From positions 2,790,001 through 2,854,000 of the forward strand of contig NZ_CP137920.1 of the NCBI RefSeq assembly GCF_033708015.1: a stretch of 64,000 nt of DNA, read 5' to 3'. The translations under genes were made by a program, and so were the position numbers. The notes under the pieces are model-generated. The model did no database searches, was not told the origin of the DNA, and saw only the letters and a list, made by a program, of their open reading frames with translations. How positions within the stretch are numbered: the stretch's first letter is position 1; the number at the start of each line of letters is the position of its first letter. This stretch comes from Proteus vulgaris (GTDB lineage Bacteria; Pseudomonadota; Gammaproteobacteria; Enterobacterales; Enterobacteriaceae). Below are positions 10,240 to 20,612 of the stretch, piece by piece.

Positions 10240-10674
10240 TCACCGCGAATTTTTTGATATTTTATTATCACTTTGCTGACAGACCAAATAATCTGGCGGT
10301 ATATCCTCAATTAACACACTATTATTGTTTAATAGTTTTTGTTCACAAAGGAAATTACCATAAAGCCTTAATACATTAACATTTACTGGCTTCGAGTTCA
10401 TCGCTAATTTGTAATAATCTAACGCTTGAATAGAATTTCCCAATAACTGCGATGTTAACGCCATTCCTAAATTTGCATCAGGGTGATTTGGCATCACTGA
10501 TAACACTTTTTGAAAATGGTATTGCGCTATTTGATATTGTCTTTCAGCGAGATAAGCCTCACCTAATTGTAAACGTGCAGACACTGCAACACGTTGTTGA
10601 TTGGCTGATGATTGACAACCGAGTGTCAACAACATCAAGCCAATAGTTATAACTACTGATGATATCCTTATCAT
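10240..10674 (-). CDS. pilW: Short PilW/PilF-like TPR lipoprotein
   Basis: 144 residues. The signal peptide ends TLGC with cysteine 20. The mature part holds TPR helices (ARLQLGEAYLAERQYQIAQYHFQKVLSVMPNHPDANLGMALTS, in two segments) and then stops. PilF/PilW pilotins of type IV pili are usually around 250 residues with six TPRs, so this one carries only the first half. The start is ATG 10674 with GAGG 9 bases upstream; a TTG five codons earlier is unlikely. The rlmN-pilW-rodZ order is seen in other gammaproteobacteria. No type IV pilus genes are in this window, so its role here is unclear; it may be a remnant or a shortened paralogue. Confidence 0.75.
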   Translation of the reverse strand: MIRISSVVITIGLMLLTLGCQSSANQQRVAVSARLQLGEAYLAERQYQIAQYHFQKVLSVMPNHPDANLGMALTSQLLGNSIQALDYYKLAMNSKPVNVNVLRLYGNFLCEQKLLNNNSVLIEDIPPDYLVCQQSDNKISKNSR

Positions 10675-10762
10675 CGTTTTATTCCTCAAATAGAGTCATC
10701 CTTGCTCTCTCTACATTGTAATTATGTAATACGCATCACAAAGAAAGAGATATCCAACTGTA

Positions 10763-11944
10763 TCAGACTGCTTTTACTGAAATTAGTTCACCCTGTTGGC
10801 GTTTTTTCAGTGTACGTTTTGTACGGTCAATAACATCACCTGCTAATTGTCCACAGGCCGCATCAATATCATCACCACGCGTTTTACGTACAATTGTCGT
10901 AAAGCCATATTCCATTAATACTTTAGAGAAACGGTCAATACGACTATTAGAACTACGTCCATATGGTGCGCCTGGGAACGGATTCCATGGAATTAAGTTA
11001 ATTTTACACGGCGTGTCTTTTAAAAGCTCGGCTAATTGATGAGCTTGATCTGTGCTGTCATTAATATGATCCAGCATGACATATTCAATAGTCACTCGAC
11101 CTTGATTTGCGTTTGATTTAGCAATGTAACGGCGAACACCTTCAAGAAACATTTCAATATTATATTTCTTGTTAATTGGAACGATTTCATCACGAATTTC
11201 ATTCGTTGGTGCATGTAATGAAATTGCTAAAGCCACATCAACAGCGTCACCTAATTTATCTAATGCAGGTACAACACCGGATGTAGAAACCGTGACTCGA
11301 CGTTTAGAGAGACCAAAACCAAAATCATCCATCATGATTTCAAGTGCTGGAATAACATTATTTAAATTCAGTAATGGCTCTCCCATTCCCATCATAACGA
11401 CGTTAGTAATAGGACGACGACCGGTCTCTTTTAGTGAGCCAATAATTTTAGCGGCACGCCAAACTTGACCAATAATTTCCGATACTTTCAAGTTGCGGTT
11501 AAAACCTTGCTGTGCAGTTGAACAGAACTTGCACTCTAAAGCACAACCAACTTGTGAAGAAACACATAATGTTGCGCGGTCATCTTCTGGGATATACACA
11601 GTTTCTACTTGTTGATCGCCAACTTTAATTGCCCATTTAATCGTGCCATCAGTTGAACGTTGTTCTTCAGAAACTTCAGGTGCTTTAATTTCAGCAATTT
11701 CTTTTAATTTATTGCGTAACACCTTATTGATATCTGTCATTTGATCAAAATCGTCATAACAGTAGTGGTATATCCACTTCATAATTTGGTCAGCACGGAA
11801 AGGTTTTTCGCCCATCGAGACAAAAAGCTCACGCATCTGTTTACGATTTAAATCTAACAGATTAATTTTAGTTTTTGGATTCACAGTATTTTCTTTAGAA
11901 ACAGCGACAGAAGCGCTTGGCGCTGGAGTGGTAGATTGGGTCAT
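10763..11944 (-). CDS. rlmN: Dual-specificity 23S rRNA/tRNA adenine C2-methyltransferase RlmN
   Basis: 393 residues, a radical SAM methyltransferase that makes m2A2503 in 23S rRNA and m2A37 in some tRNAs. The radical SAM motif CALECKFC gives cluster ligands C134, C138 and C141. The second catalytic cysteine is in DIDAACGQL near the C-terminus. Other RlmN signatures include MGMGEPLLN and [13 protein letters not shown]. The N-terminus has about 25 extra polar residues compared with E. coli, rich in Ser, Thr and Ala. It lies between ndk and pilW-rodZ. Confidence 0.97.
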   Translation of the reverse strand: MTQSTTPAPSASVAVSKENTVNPKTKINLLDLNRKQMRELFVSMGEKPFRADQIMKWIYHYCYDDFDQMTDINKVLRNKLKEIAEIKAPEVSEEQRSTDGTIKWAIKVGDQQVETVYIPEDDRATLCVSSQVGCALECKFCSTAQQGFNRNLKVSEIIGQVWRAAKIIGSLKETGRRPITNVVMMGMGEPLLNLNNVIPALEIMMDDFGFGLSKRRVTVSTSGVVPALDKLGDAVDVALAISLHAPTNEIRDEIVPINKKYNIEMFLEGVRRYIAKSNANQGRVTIEYVMLDHINDSTDQAHQLAELLKDTPCKINLIPWNPFPGAPYGRSSNSRIDRFSKVLMEYGFTTIVRKTRGDDIDAACGQLAGDVIDRTKRTLKKRQQGELISVKAV

Positions 11945-12029
11945 GACATTGCCTCGTTGTTACACTATGCGGCCTGCATTAGCATTGATGCTAATGGGAT
12001 ACTTATATATTTGTATAATAAAATAATAA

Positions 12030-12063
12030 TAAAAAACGCCCTGTTAATTATCAAACAGGGCGT
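12030..12063 (-). terminator. ndk terminator
   Basis: ACGCCCTGTT (12036-12045) pairs with AACAGGGCGT (12054-12063). On the minus strand the stem is followed by TTTTTTATTATTATT. It lies 37 bases past the ndk stop and ahead of rlmN. Confidence 0.85.
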
Positions 12064-12100
12064 CGCATTGTACTGTTTTTCGCGTAGAGATGCTAATAAA

Positions 12101-12526
12101 TTAGCGCGCGCAAATTTCGTTTTCAGTGAAGAAGTATGCGATTTCACGGGCAGCAGAAGCTTCTGAATCTGAACCGTGTACCGCATTTTCAGTAAAGCTA
12201 TCAGCGTAGTCCGCACGTAATGTACCCGCTAATGCGTTGTCTGGATTAGTTGCCCCCATCAGATCACGGTGACGTTGAATCGCATTTTCACCTTCTAACA
12301 CTTGAACCATAATTGGGCCAGAAGTCATAAATTCAACTAGACCATCAAAGAAAGGACGACCTTTGTGTTCCTCATAAAAGCCTTCAGCTTGTTCGCGCGT
12401 TAAATGCAACATTTTAGCACCAATGATGCTAAAGCCTGCACTTTCAAAACGATGATAGATAGCACCGATAACATTTTTTTTCACTGCGTTTGGTTTAATA
12501 ATAGAAAATGTGCGCTGAATAGCCAT
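12101..12526 (-). CDS. ndk: Nucleoside diphosphate kinase
   Basis: 141 residues, the standard bacterial length. Ndk transfers the terminal phosphate from NTPs to NDPs through a phosphohistidine. The active-site histidine is in NAVHGSDS near residue 117, and the N-terminal [12 protein letters not shown] and the [17 protein letters not shown] segments are typical. It is transcribed alone between pbpC and rlmN, with a strong terminator downstream. Confidence 0.98.
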   Translation of the reverse strand: MAIQRTFSIIKPNAVKKNVIGAIYHRFESAGFSIIGAKMLHLTREQAEGFYEEHKGRPFFDGLVEFMTSGPIMVQVLEGENAIQRHRDLMGATNPDNALAGTLRADYADSFTENAVHGSDSEASAAREIAYFFTENEICAR

Positions 12527-12860
12527 GTCTTACCTCTAAATTATTTTATTAACAATAACTTTTGTTATCTCTTTTATCGCAGATCATGGAAAAACGAATC
12601 AAAAACCGCATTCCCTGCAAAAATAGGGCTCGATTATAGGAGGATAAAAATGAATTGCACAGATTGAATATCCTTTTTTTTTAAAAAACTGTGGCAAAAA
12701 AGTTATAAATTATCGATCTAATCACATTTTTGACGTTTTCCATGTTCAAACTTGAAAACAGGAACAAAAAAGAACCGAGATAAGGCTCAATAAATCGCCT
12801 CTTTATCTTTATTAAAAAGAACCTATTTTACTCAGTTCTCGTTTATTTCATCGCGTTAGT
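12527..12860. other. Intergenic region ndk-pbpC
   Basis: A 334-base AT-rich gap. A perfect TATAAT lies on the minus strand at 12638-12633, about 107 bases before ndk, and may be the ndk -10 element, but no good -35 is seen. There is no convincing terminator for pbpC; only a weak 5-base stem near 12820-12840. No ORF with a credible start is present. Confidence 0.5.
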
Positions 12861-15182
12861 TTAACGAAATATAAAATTAACCATATCCGTTTGACCGCTT
12901 AAATCAAGTACTGAAAGTTGATATTTACCTCGTTTTTCTAATAAATAAGAGAATGTTTCTCCGTTTTCTGTTTTACCTATTTGCTCACCATTTAAAAACC
13001 ACCATTGCATCCCACTTCCACCTTGCGTGGAAACGGTTATTTCGAGATTGGTTTCACCAGGTAATGGCCTTAATAAATCGTCCGTACGGATGCCCGAGAT
13101 AAACAAAGGAATGATATCTTCTTTAATGGGCGGGCAAGTTTCAGAAATCGGCGGCAGTCGTTTTGATCTGCGCTCTTTTTCAGGCAACCATGCTTCTAAT
13201 GCTATCGGCCATAAAGCAATATCTTTTAACTCTGCATTAGGGCAATTAGGTCCAGTACGCTTACCTTGATTATCTAACCAAATTTTTTCGTTGATCCCCA
13301 AAATACCTTCTTGATTGTCATTTAATAAAGTTGGCGGAATGGTGTTATCTAAAATCCAGCTTCGGCGACTGACTCTACAATTACTATCTTCTTTAGGTAA
13401 TGCTTTACCTGTCGGCCAACAAATTGTTGCAGCTGTTACACTATTAGGACGTAAATCTGTCGGTGGTCTTTGTTTATTTTGATAGAAATAGCCTGTTAAT
13501 AAGTTATTAACCTGATTCATAATAGGGACCGCAGTCGCAAAGCCAAATTGCCCTGCAACAGGTGTTCCATCAGGTCTGCCCACCCAAACACCAATAGTAT
13601 AGCGAGCATTCACACCAATAGACCACGCATCCCGATAACCATAACTTGTCCCTGTTTTCCAAGCCAAAGGAACAACGGGTGAAATAGCACTATCTGGGCG
13701 AGGTCTGGCTTCTCCGGCTAATATGCGTCTAATAATCCATGCGGATCCTTGTGACATCAACACTCGGTTTTCTATTATTTGTTCCGGCTTAAAACGTAAC
13801 GGTGCTGTTTTACCTTGCCTTGCTAATGCACTAAAGGCGGAAACAAGCTCATCCATTCGTGTTGCTGTTCCACCTAAGATCAACGCTAAATTTGGCTCTG
13901 AGCCATAAGGAAAGCGCATTTCAAGATGGTTATGACGTAATTTTGCTGCAAATTTCTTTGCACCATACACTTCAATAAGTTGTACCGCTGGCAAATTTAA
14001 AGATCGGCTTAATGCTTCACTGGCACTGACCGCACCATTAAAATCAGAATCAAAATTACCAGGACGATAATTATCAAAACGACGAGGAACATCTTGTAAC
14101 AGTGATTCTGCATGAATAAGCCCTTCATCTAATGCAAGTGCATAAATAAATGGCTTTAATGTTGATCCTGGCGAGCGCCATGCACTGATCATATCGACAT
14201 GACCAAAGCGCGAATTGTCATTAAAATCGGCAGAACCGACATACCCCTTCACACTCATATCTGTATGATCAACAACTAGGATGGCTAAGGATGTTTTATC
14301 CGCTAATTGATACTTCCATTGATTCGCAATATCTTCGAGTTGTCGTTGAATATTAATATCAATCGTTGTTGTAATAACAGGTTCTCGCTTTTCGTTATAC
14401 ATACGACGAGCCAGCAATGGTGCTAATTGCGGTGTTTGCCTTGGTGCTAATAAAATCTGCTCTTCTTTGATTTCATCAACTTTTTCTTGTGGCCATATTA
14501 GATACTCTGCCAGCCTATCTAATACTTTATCTCTGGCTGCTTGAGCTCGTTCAGGGTATCTATCTGGGCGTAAACGGCTTGGCGCTTGTGGTAATACTGC
14601 CATTAATGTCGCCTCACCAGCAGATAAATCAGCAGGTGATTTGCCTAAATAAGCCCAACTTGCTGCACCAATACCTTCTAACGTACCGCCAAAGGGTGCT
14701 CTATTGAGGTAAATCTCTAAGATTTCATCTTTTGAGTAATACCACTCTAACTGCAAGGTGCGCCAAAGCTGTTTGATTTTGCCCCCTAAAGTTCGAGAAT
14801 GAGGGTCAATAAGACGAGCTACTTGCATTGATAACGTGCTTCCGCCTGAGACGATCCTCCCTGAACTTAGATCTTGCCAAGCCGCACGTAATATCGCCAT
14901 CGGATTAACACCAGGATGTTGATAAAACCAGCGATCTTCATAAGTAATTAAAGCCTGTAAATATTCAGGAGAAACATCTGCAAGTTTGACATGATAACGC
15001 CACACCCCTTCTTTATCGGCAAAGCGCCAAAGAGGTGTGCCATCTTGCGCTGTAACAATAGTCGCGATTTGAGGTTCAGGATCAGGGAGTGGCCAAATTT
15101 TATCTGCAGCCCAGATTAAAATAGGCGTTGCTAACAAAAAAATAATGATAACAGCAATAAGCCGTTTATATCCTAGTTTCAT
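12861..15182 (-). CDS. pbpC: Penicillin-binding protein 1C
   Basis: 773 residues, bifunctional peptidoglycan synthase. The order is an N-terminal transmembrane anchor (about residues 7-25), a GT51 glycosyltransferase domain (EDRWFYQHPG, GGSTLSMQVARL, EIYLNRAPFGGTLEG), a transpeptidase domain with SxxK in SPGSTLKPF, SLN in SRSLNLP and KTGTS, and a C-terminal BiPBP_C domain ending in VLDLSGQTDMVNFIF. Partner gene yfhM lies immediately upstream, as in many proteobacteria; the pair is thought to repair the wall and trap proteases after envelope damage. A UUCG-loop terminator sits between the two genes. Confidence 0.96.
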   Translation of the reverse strand: MKLGYKRLIAVIIIFLLATPILIWAADKIWPLPDPEPQIATIVTAQDGTPLWRFADKEGVWRYHVKLADVSPEYLQALITYEDRWFYQHPGVNPMAILRAAWQDLSSGRIVSGGSTLSMQVARLIDPHSRTLGGKIKQLWRTLQLEWYYSKDEILEIYLNRAPFGGTLEGIGAASWAYLGKSPADLSAGEATLMAVLPQAPSRLRPDRYPERAQAARDKVLDRLAEYLIWPQEKVDEIKEEQILLAPRQTPQLAPLLARRMYNEKREPVITTTIDINIQRQLEDIANQWKYQLADKTSLAILVVDHTDMSVKGYVGSADFNDNSRFGHVDMISAWRSPGSTLKPFIYALALDEGLIHAESLLQDVPRRFDNYRPGNFDSDFNGAVSASEALSRSLNLPAVQLIEVYGAKKFAAKLRHNHLEMRFPYGSEPNLALILGGTATRMDELVSAFSALARQGKTAPLRFKPEQIIENRVLMSQGSAWIIRRILAGEARPRPDSAISPVVPLAWKTGTSYGYRDAWSIGVNARYTIGVWVGRPDGTPVAGQFGFATAVPIMNQVNNLLTGYFYQNKQRPPTDLRPNSVTAATICWPTGKALPKEDSNCRVSRRSWILDNTIPPTLLNDNQEGILGINEKIWLDNQGKRTGPNCPNAELKDIALWPIALEAWLPEKERRSKRLPPISETCPPIKEDIIPLFISGIRTDDLLRPLPGETNLEITVSTQGGSGMQWWFLNGEQIGKTENGETFSYLLEKRGKYQLSVLDLSGQTDMVNFIFR

Positions 15183-15197
15183 TCAATCACTCAAAGG

Positions 15198-15223
15198 AAA
15201 AAGCCCTTTCCGAAGAAAGGGCT
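15198..15223 (-). terminator. Terminator or attenuator between yfhM and pbpC
   Basis: Nine-base arms AGCCCTTTC (15202-15210) and GAAAGGGCT (15215-15223) enclose a loop that reads TTCG on the minus strand, a stable tetraloop, followed by TTTTTCC. It ends 16 bases before the pbpC start, so pbpC may be read only through partial readthrough or from its own promoter. Confidence 0.8.
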
Positions 15224-15230
15224 ACAAGAT

Positions 15231-18200
15231 TTAAGGAACAACATCAATCTTGGTTTCTGTTGAACCTATTGCACGCCAATAAGGCACATACATAGATTCA
15301 ACTTGTGGTGGTGGCACTTGATAACTACCCGGTGTGACCGCTCTTGCTAAGTAGAGCAATGTCGTTGGACGATATTTATCAACAGAGATAGCGGCAACAA
15401 AGCGATCATCACGATATTCGAGATGTTTGATATTTGCTTGTCCCATATCGTCGATAAATTCCTGCAAGTCTGCCGCACTATCACTTAAGCTTGCACTACT
15501 TGATGCTAAGTTTTGATTTTCGATTTCAAGACCCGCGGGTAATAAATCAACAACTAATGCATCAGGTACGTCTCTATCCGCAGAAACTTCCAGTTTAACC
15601 ACCAGCATTTCACCACTTTGTAAGCGATTAGGATGGACGCGATTTCCTTTCAAATCATAATAGCTACGATGAACATTTAGTACATTACTATAAGGAGCTG
15701 GAGCAACTTTCGGATAGCCCACGATATTCATACGAGAATAAATCGCCGCACCACCACGATTATTTAGCTCTAACCCTTCTTGTAATTGTGCGGCTGTTAA
15801 TGTCTCATTGACTGCACGATCGCTACTGATTGCAGGGACTTGACGATTAACAGCAACTTCCCAAGGCTGTTCTGCCATATTAATAAAGAAGCGCCCAGCA
15901 AGGTATAACGAGTTACTTTCTTGGGTTGAGAACCATTCACGGCTCGTTAAGTTATCAGATAGTGTCATCACGCTTGCATCACGAGATTGTGTTTCAAGGT
16001 TATTTTCACTTAACAATGCAATAATTAATGCTTGGTCACGAATGGTGCTACCATAGTCACCTAATCCATAATTATATTTTCGTGTTGTTGTCACCCCTTC
16101 AGCAATCAAGCTTTCAGCACGACTACTATCACCCATCAGTTTTAACGCGATACCTAACTGGACTAACGCTAATCCACTTCCTGCTTGATTACGCTCAAGA
16201 TAGAGGCGACGTAATTCACCTAAAGGTGCTTTTTGCTGATTCGCTAGGACTAATGCAGCATAAGCCCTTGCTGAGAAACGTGCCGCATCTTGATTAACTG
16301 CATATTCATAGTTAACTAAATTTTTATCTTGTAAATAACGTAATAAACGATCATTCGCACGTTTTAATGAATCTGCGGGAACTGAATAACCTTGTTGTGA
16401 AGCACGGAATAAGAAGTCAGTCGCATAAGCGGTTAACCAATATTCTTCACGCCCCCCTTGATCCCATAAAGAAAATCCACCTTCTGATTTTTGCATCGTT
16501 AGCAGATGAGCAATACCTTTATCAATAGCCGCTTTTCTATCAGCGTCAGTTTGCGTTTTAATTCCCAACTGTTTCAGCTCTTTTTCTGTTGAATACAGTG
16601 AAGGATAAAGACCACTAACTGTTTGTTCTAAGCAACCATAAGGGTAAGCAAATAGCTCTCTAACATAACGCGCCACTTGTAACGGAGGACGGCTTGTCAG
16701 TAATAATTCACCTTCAAGCGTTGAGTTATTAAAGCGGCTTAAACTTTCTGATGGCAAGCGCCAAGTGTCACCATCTTGCAATGTACTTGCATAATGAAGT
16801 GTTTCCGCCGGGAATGCAGGACGAACACCTATATTCCATGTGTTGTGGTAAGGTTTAATCTCTTCACCGGGTACTTTTATACCATAAATAGACAGTGAAA
16901 ATTCACCTTGACCAAAACCATGTTTGGCTTTTACTGGAATTTGAATTTGAGTGCGTTCACCTTTCGCTAGCGAGACAGTTTTACTTTCAGCGCCATTTAA
17001 TCCAACTAAACCTGAAGCGGTATAATTCAAGGTGATAGATTGCGCATCATCTGTCAGATTGGTTAAATCCAACGATAAAAGTGCATTATCACCACCAGCC
17101 ATAAAGCGAGGTAATGAAAGCTGGGTGACTAAAGGTGCAGCAATAACAACCTTACCTTCTTGACTACCAAATTTATCCGCAGTCCAAGCTTGAGCCATTA
17201 AACGGACTTCACCATTAAACTCAGGAATAGGTAAAGAAACTTCACCTTCACCTTGCGCATTTAATTCTACGGGAGCCGTTTGTTGAGCGATGATTTGCAC
17301 ATCAGTTAATGGTTTTTTCCCTCCACGAGATAATGCAGCGGCCTCACCACCATCACCACCAAAGCGTAAGTTAGCTAAACGCCCTTGCCCTTCAATTAAT
17401 TGTCCATAAACATCATATTGGTCGACACTGTAACGTTTACGACCAAAGAAGGCATCGTAAGGATCAGGGGTTTTATACTCTGTGATATTCAATACCCCAG
17501 TATCAACCGCAGAAATCAACACATTAATATTTTCAGGTAATGGCTGACCTGCAACAGGATTCGCTTTAATGCGGATTTTTAAATCTTGGTTAGGGCGAAT
17601 TTTTTCAGGAGCGTCAAGTGAAATATCAATACGACGGTTTTTATCCTGTAATGGTAAATGCAAAATACCCACAGCGCGTTTTACTGTTGCTTGTTTTGAA
17701 GTATCTCCTGGCCTTACCACAACAGAAGTCAGATAGAGATCGTGTCTTGCCCACTCTTTATTAATAGGCACTTCAACATCAAGCCCTTTTTCTGGCACAT
17801 CAATTTCCTGCCACCATAAAGGCCCATTACTTGACTCCAGTAATACATAACCTTTACCTGGATGAGGCGCAACAATATTTAACTTAACTTTTTCACCTGG
17901 TAAATATCCTTCTTTATCCAGTTTCAATTTAACTTGATCGGGTCGTACCGCGCCGGATCCCCCCGTGTTATCCATCCAAGAATAACCCGCCCAGAAACGT
18001 AGGCTACTGACTAATTCTGTTTTAGGATCGACAACTTCAATACGATAAGAGCCCCACTCAACAGGGAATGCCACTTTTGCGGTACCATCTTTCGCAATAT
18101 TGATTGTTTGCTCATCCATTTGCAGATCTTTTTCGTTATAGCCAGATTCCCAGCCATTCGAGCTAGACCAACGCCAGTAATAATCATGACGTTCATAGAT

Positions 18201-20318
18201 AAACTTCACTTTAAGATCATTAGCAGGTAGTTTTTTACCGTCTTGGTCTGTATAGACAATTTCAAATTCAGCCATTGAGTTTTCATCAACGCTATAACCT
18301 GACTTATATTTGTCTGCACGGTAATCGTAGACTTCTTTTTTAGGGAAGACAGGACGGATCCCCGCAAGATGAGTCGCAGGCCAAACAGCTTGTTGATAGC
18401 GACGCGTTACTGGACGTCCGCCTGCTTCAAGTAAACTTGCTTGTAGAATAATGTTGATCGGTGATTTCAGCTCTTCATAGCGTTCACTATCAACATTTAC
18501 TCCCCCCTCTCCATCAGCGTCTAAATTAAGTTCAAACTCATCCAATAGACGGCTGAAGTTTTCATCTTTTACAGCACCAAATTCATAGCCGGGTAATTTA
18601 CTGACCGCTTCACGAGAGGCTTTTAAGAAGATTTGCCCTTGTAAGCGATTATCGGCAGCAGGAGCACCATAAAGATAGCGACCTTTAATATCAAAATAAG
18701 CGTCATTACCGCTTAATATAATTCCTTTCTTACCCGTAATGTCTAATGCCATACGTTCTGGCATAAAATCTTCGACCTGAAACTCATAGAAACGAGGAGT
18801 ACCATCCCCTACATCAAAACGTAAGGTACGCGTACCCGTATTTTCATCTTCAGGAATAACTAATTTTAATTGGTAAAGACCCTTTTCAGGTTGCCAAACA
18901 AAACTACGAGAAACTTGCCCGTCTGTTTTCAGTAGATCGACTTTAACAGGTTGTTCTTTAATGGGATTACCATCACCGTCACGTAGCAATGCATTAACGA
19001 TTAATGTTTCACCAGGACGATAAAGATCACGAGGGCCGAAAACAAAAAATTGTTTGCTATAACCTTGTGGACCACCAATATCAAATTCAGAAAGATCAAG
19101 CGCAGGTTTACGCAAGTCAATCATACTGGTTTGTCCATCACGAATAGCCATTAATAAACGTGCTTTATCACTTTTATCAAGAGTGGCATGCCCTTGACTA
19201 TCTGTTTGAGCTTTAGATATTAGGCCACCTTTTTCATCTAATAGGCGAATTTCTACTTTATCTAATGCAGAACCATTTTTAAGTGATTGGGTAAAGATAT
19301 CTAATGTATCAAGATAGCTGTGCATTGACAGTCCGATATCACTAAATGTAAATACCGTTGCAGGTACTGTATAAGAGTATTTACCTGCTTGTTGCATAAC
19401 CGCAATGTAAGCCCCCTCTTTTTTCAGGGCATCTATTGATTTCAGCGGTAACAATACGTTTTCACGGGTATTCGTTTCTGTATTTAATTCAAAGCGACCG
19501 GTATAAACCAGATCAGCCTGAGATAAAAATTCATCTGATTCCCAATAGTTAATATTGGAACGGCTTTCCCATTGTGTTAGGAATTGAGCTAATTGCTCAT
19601 CTTTAACACGGAAAAAATTTACATCAACTTGTTCCACGTTTAATGCAGTAATCGGTAAGCCTTCAGCAGCTTCAAGTGGCAGTAACGATCCTTTACTGGT
19701 GAAACCAACAGATGGGAAAATTTCTTCTGTTGTTAATTTTTGGCTAAAAGGTGTCGTTAATGTACGTTCATTAATACCTTTTATTTTTTCATCAATCGTT
19801 AAATTTAATTCTGTTGATGGTGGTAAATGACGGAAACGCAATTCCATTAAATTGTCAGATAACTCCCACGCACCTTCTAATTTCCCTTTTTTGGTATCAA
19901 CAAGGTGAATAACATCATCAAAATTTTGGTCAGGATCAAGTGGTACAGAGAACGTCACAACCATTGTGCTTGCACCATCACGCTGTAATTCTGACGCATC
20001 TAATACGGTGACTTCTTTTCCAGCAAAACGCATTGCCAACGCATCACGAACTTCTTTGCTTTTTAGTGCAGTTTCGTTATTTGTTTTTGTTGTAACTGCT
20101 GATTTTTCGCTTGTTTGAGTTGCTGTATCTGATGTGCGCTGAGCAGCCCCTTTTTGCTCTGTCACTTGTGTATTTTGTGTCTTATCCGCAGATGATGTAT
20201 TTTCATCCGCTTTATCATCACAGCCTGTAAGAGCCAATGCTGATGCCAATACAACCGCCAGAGAGCGCCAACGATAGCCTCTCTTTTCCGTATATTGTCT
20301 AAATTGGTTTTGGTTCAT
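15231..20318 (-). CDS. yfhM: Alpha-2-macroglobulin-like lipoprotein YfhM
   Basis: 1695 residues. Bacterial alpha-2-macroglobulins trap proteases in the periplasm through a thioester. The thioester motif CLEQ is present (about residue 1228, in YPYGCLEQTVSG). The signal peptide ends ALTGC with cysteine 33 and Asp at +2, the inner-membrane retention signal in enterics. MG domains occupy the N-terminal half and the thioester and receptor-like domains the C-terminal third. The frame is open to 20426, but AAGGAA six bases before ATG 20318 fixes the start, and the upstream extension would bury the signal peptide. It forms a pair with pbpC. Confidence 0.95.
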   Translation of the reverse strand: MNQNQFRQYTEKRGYRWRSLAVVLASALALTGCDDKADENTSSADKTQNTQVTEQKGAAQRTSDTATQTSEKSAVTTKTNNETALKSKEVRDALAMRFAGKEVTVLDASELQRDGASTMVVTFSVPLDPDQNFDDVIHLVDTKKGKLEGAWELSDNLMELRFRHLPPSTELNLTIDEKIKGINERTLTTPFSQKLTTEEIFPSVGFTSKGSLLPLEAAEGLPITALNVEQVDVNFFRVKDEQLAQFLTQWESRSNINYWESDEFLSQADLVYTGRFELNTETNTRENVLLPLKSIDALKKEGAYIAVMQQAGKYSYTVPATVFTFSDIGLSMHSYLDTLDIFTQSLKNGSALDKVEIRLLDEKGGLISKAQTDSQGHATLDKSDKARLLMAIRDGQTSMIDLRKPALDLSEFDIGGPQGYSKQFFVFGPRDLYRPGETLIVNALLRDGDGNPIKEQPVKVDLLKTDGQVSRSFVWQPEKGLYQLKLVIPEDENTGTRTLRFDVGDGTPRFYEFQVEDFMPERMALDITGKKGIILSGNDAYFDIKGRYLYGAPAADNRLQGQIFLKASREAVSKLPGYEFGAVKDENFSRLLDEFELNLDADGEGGVNVDSERYEELKSPINIILQASLLEAGGRPVTRRYQQAVWPATHLAGIRPVFPKKEVYDYRADKYKSGYSVDENSMAEFEIVYTDQDGKKLPANDLKVKFIYERHDYYWRWSSSNGWESGYNEKDLQMDEQTINIAKDGTAKVAFPVEWGSYRIEVVDPKTELVSSLRFWAGYSWMDNTGGSGAVRPDQVKLKLDKEGYLPGEKVKLNIVAPHPGKGYVLLESSNGPLWWQEIDVPEKGLDVEVPINKEWARHDLYLTSVVVRPGDTSKQATVKRAVGILHLPLQDKNRRIDISLDAPEKIRPNQDLKIRIKANPVAGQPLPENINVLISAVDTGVLNITEYKTPDPYDAFFGRKRYSVDQYDVYGQLIEGQGRLANLRFGGDGGEAAALSRGGKKPLTDVQIIAQQTAPVELNAQGEGEVSLPIPEFNGEVRLMAQAWTADKFGSQEGKVVIAAPLVTQLSLPRFMAGGDNALLSLDLTNLTDDAQSITLNYTASGLVGLNGAESKTVSLAKGERTQIQIPVKAKHGFGQGEFSLSIYGIKVPGEEIKPYHNTWNIGVRPAFPAETLHYASTLQDGDTWRLPSESLSRFNNSTLEGELLLTSRPPLQVARYVRELFAYPYGCLEQTVSGLYPSLYSTEKELKQLGIKTQTDADRKAAIDKGIAHLLTMQKSEGGFSLWDQGGREEYWLTAYATDFLFRASQQGYSVPADSLKRANDRLLRYLQDKNLVNYEYAVNQDAARFSARAYAALVLANQQKAPLGELRRLYLERNQAGSGLALVQLGIALKLMGDSSRAESLIAEGVTTTRKYNYGLGDYGSTIRDQALIIALLSENNLETQSRDASVMTLSDNLTSREWFSTQESNSLYLAGRFFINMAEQPWEVAVNRQVPAISSDRAVNETLTAAQLQEGLELNNRGGAAIYSRMNIVGYPKVAPAPYSNVLNVHRSYYDLKGNRVHPNRLQSGEMLVVKLEVSADRDVPDALVVDLLPAGLEIENQNLASSSASLSDSAADLQEFIDDMGQANIKHLEYRDDRFVAAISVDKYRPTTLLYLARAVTPGSYQVPPPQVESMYVPYWRAIGSTETKIDVVP

Positions 20319-20562
20319 ATCCATTTCCTTTAATTCAACCCCTGAATAATGCGATGTTTTATGCAGGCAGAGATAATATATGTATTTCTCTATTCTAATA
20401 AGATAAAAAATAACTCGATAAGCCATTTTTTATCGCGTAAAACGAAATCAATTACGACACGAAGTCGCCTTATTTTTATTTTAAAAATAAAGCCTATCTA
20501 AAACAAAACGTTATATAAAAATGCAAACGATTTGCTAATTGAGTCAATTTTCTATTATAGGA

Positions 20563-20593
20563 TAAAAAAAAGCGATATCTGATGAGATACCGC
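20563..20593 (-). terminator. sseB terminator
   Basis: GCGATATCT (20572-20580) pairs with AGATACCGC (20585-20593) through a four-base loop, with one non-Watson-Crick position. On the minus strand eight T follow. It separates pepB-sseB from yfhM. Confidence 0.85.
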
Positions 20594-20612
20594 CTAAATT
20601 TAGAGGGCTGAA

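Noticed and set aside
11936..12166. 76-codon plus-strand frame across the rlmN-ndk junction
   Set aside because: It overlaps the ndk terminator and the end of ndk in antisense; no ribosome binding site.
20319..20426. Longer start for yfhM
   Set aside because: It would put 36 residues before the lipoprotein signal peptide; AAGGAA at the correct distance supports ATG 20318.
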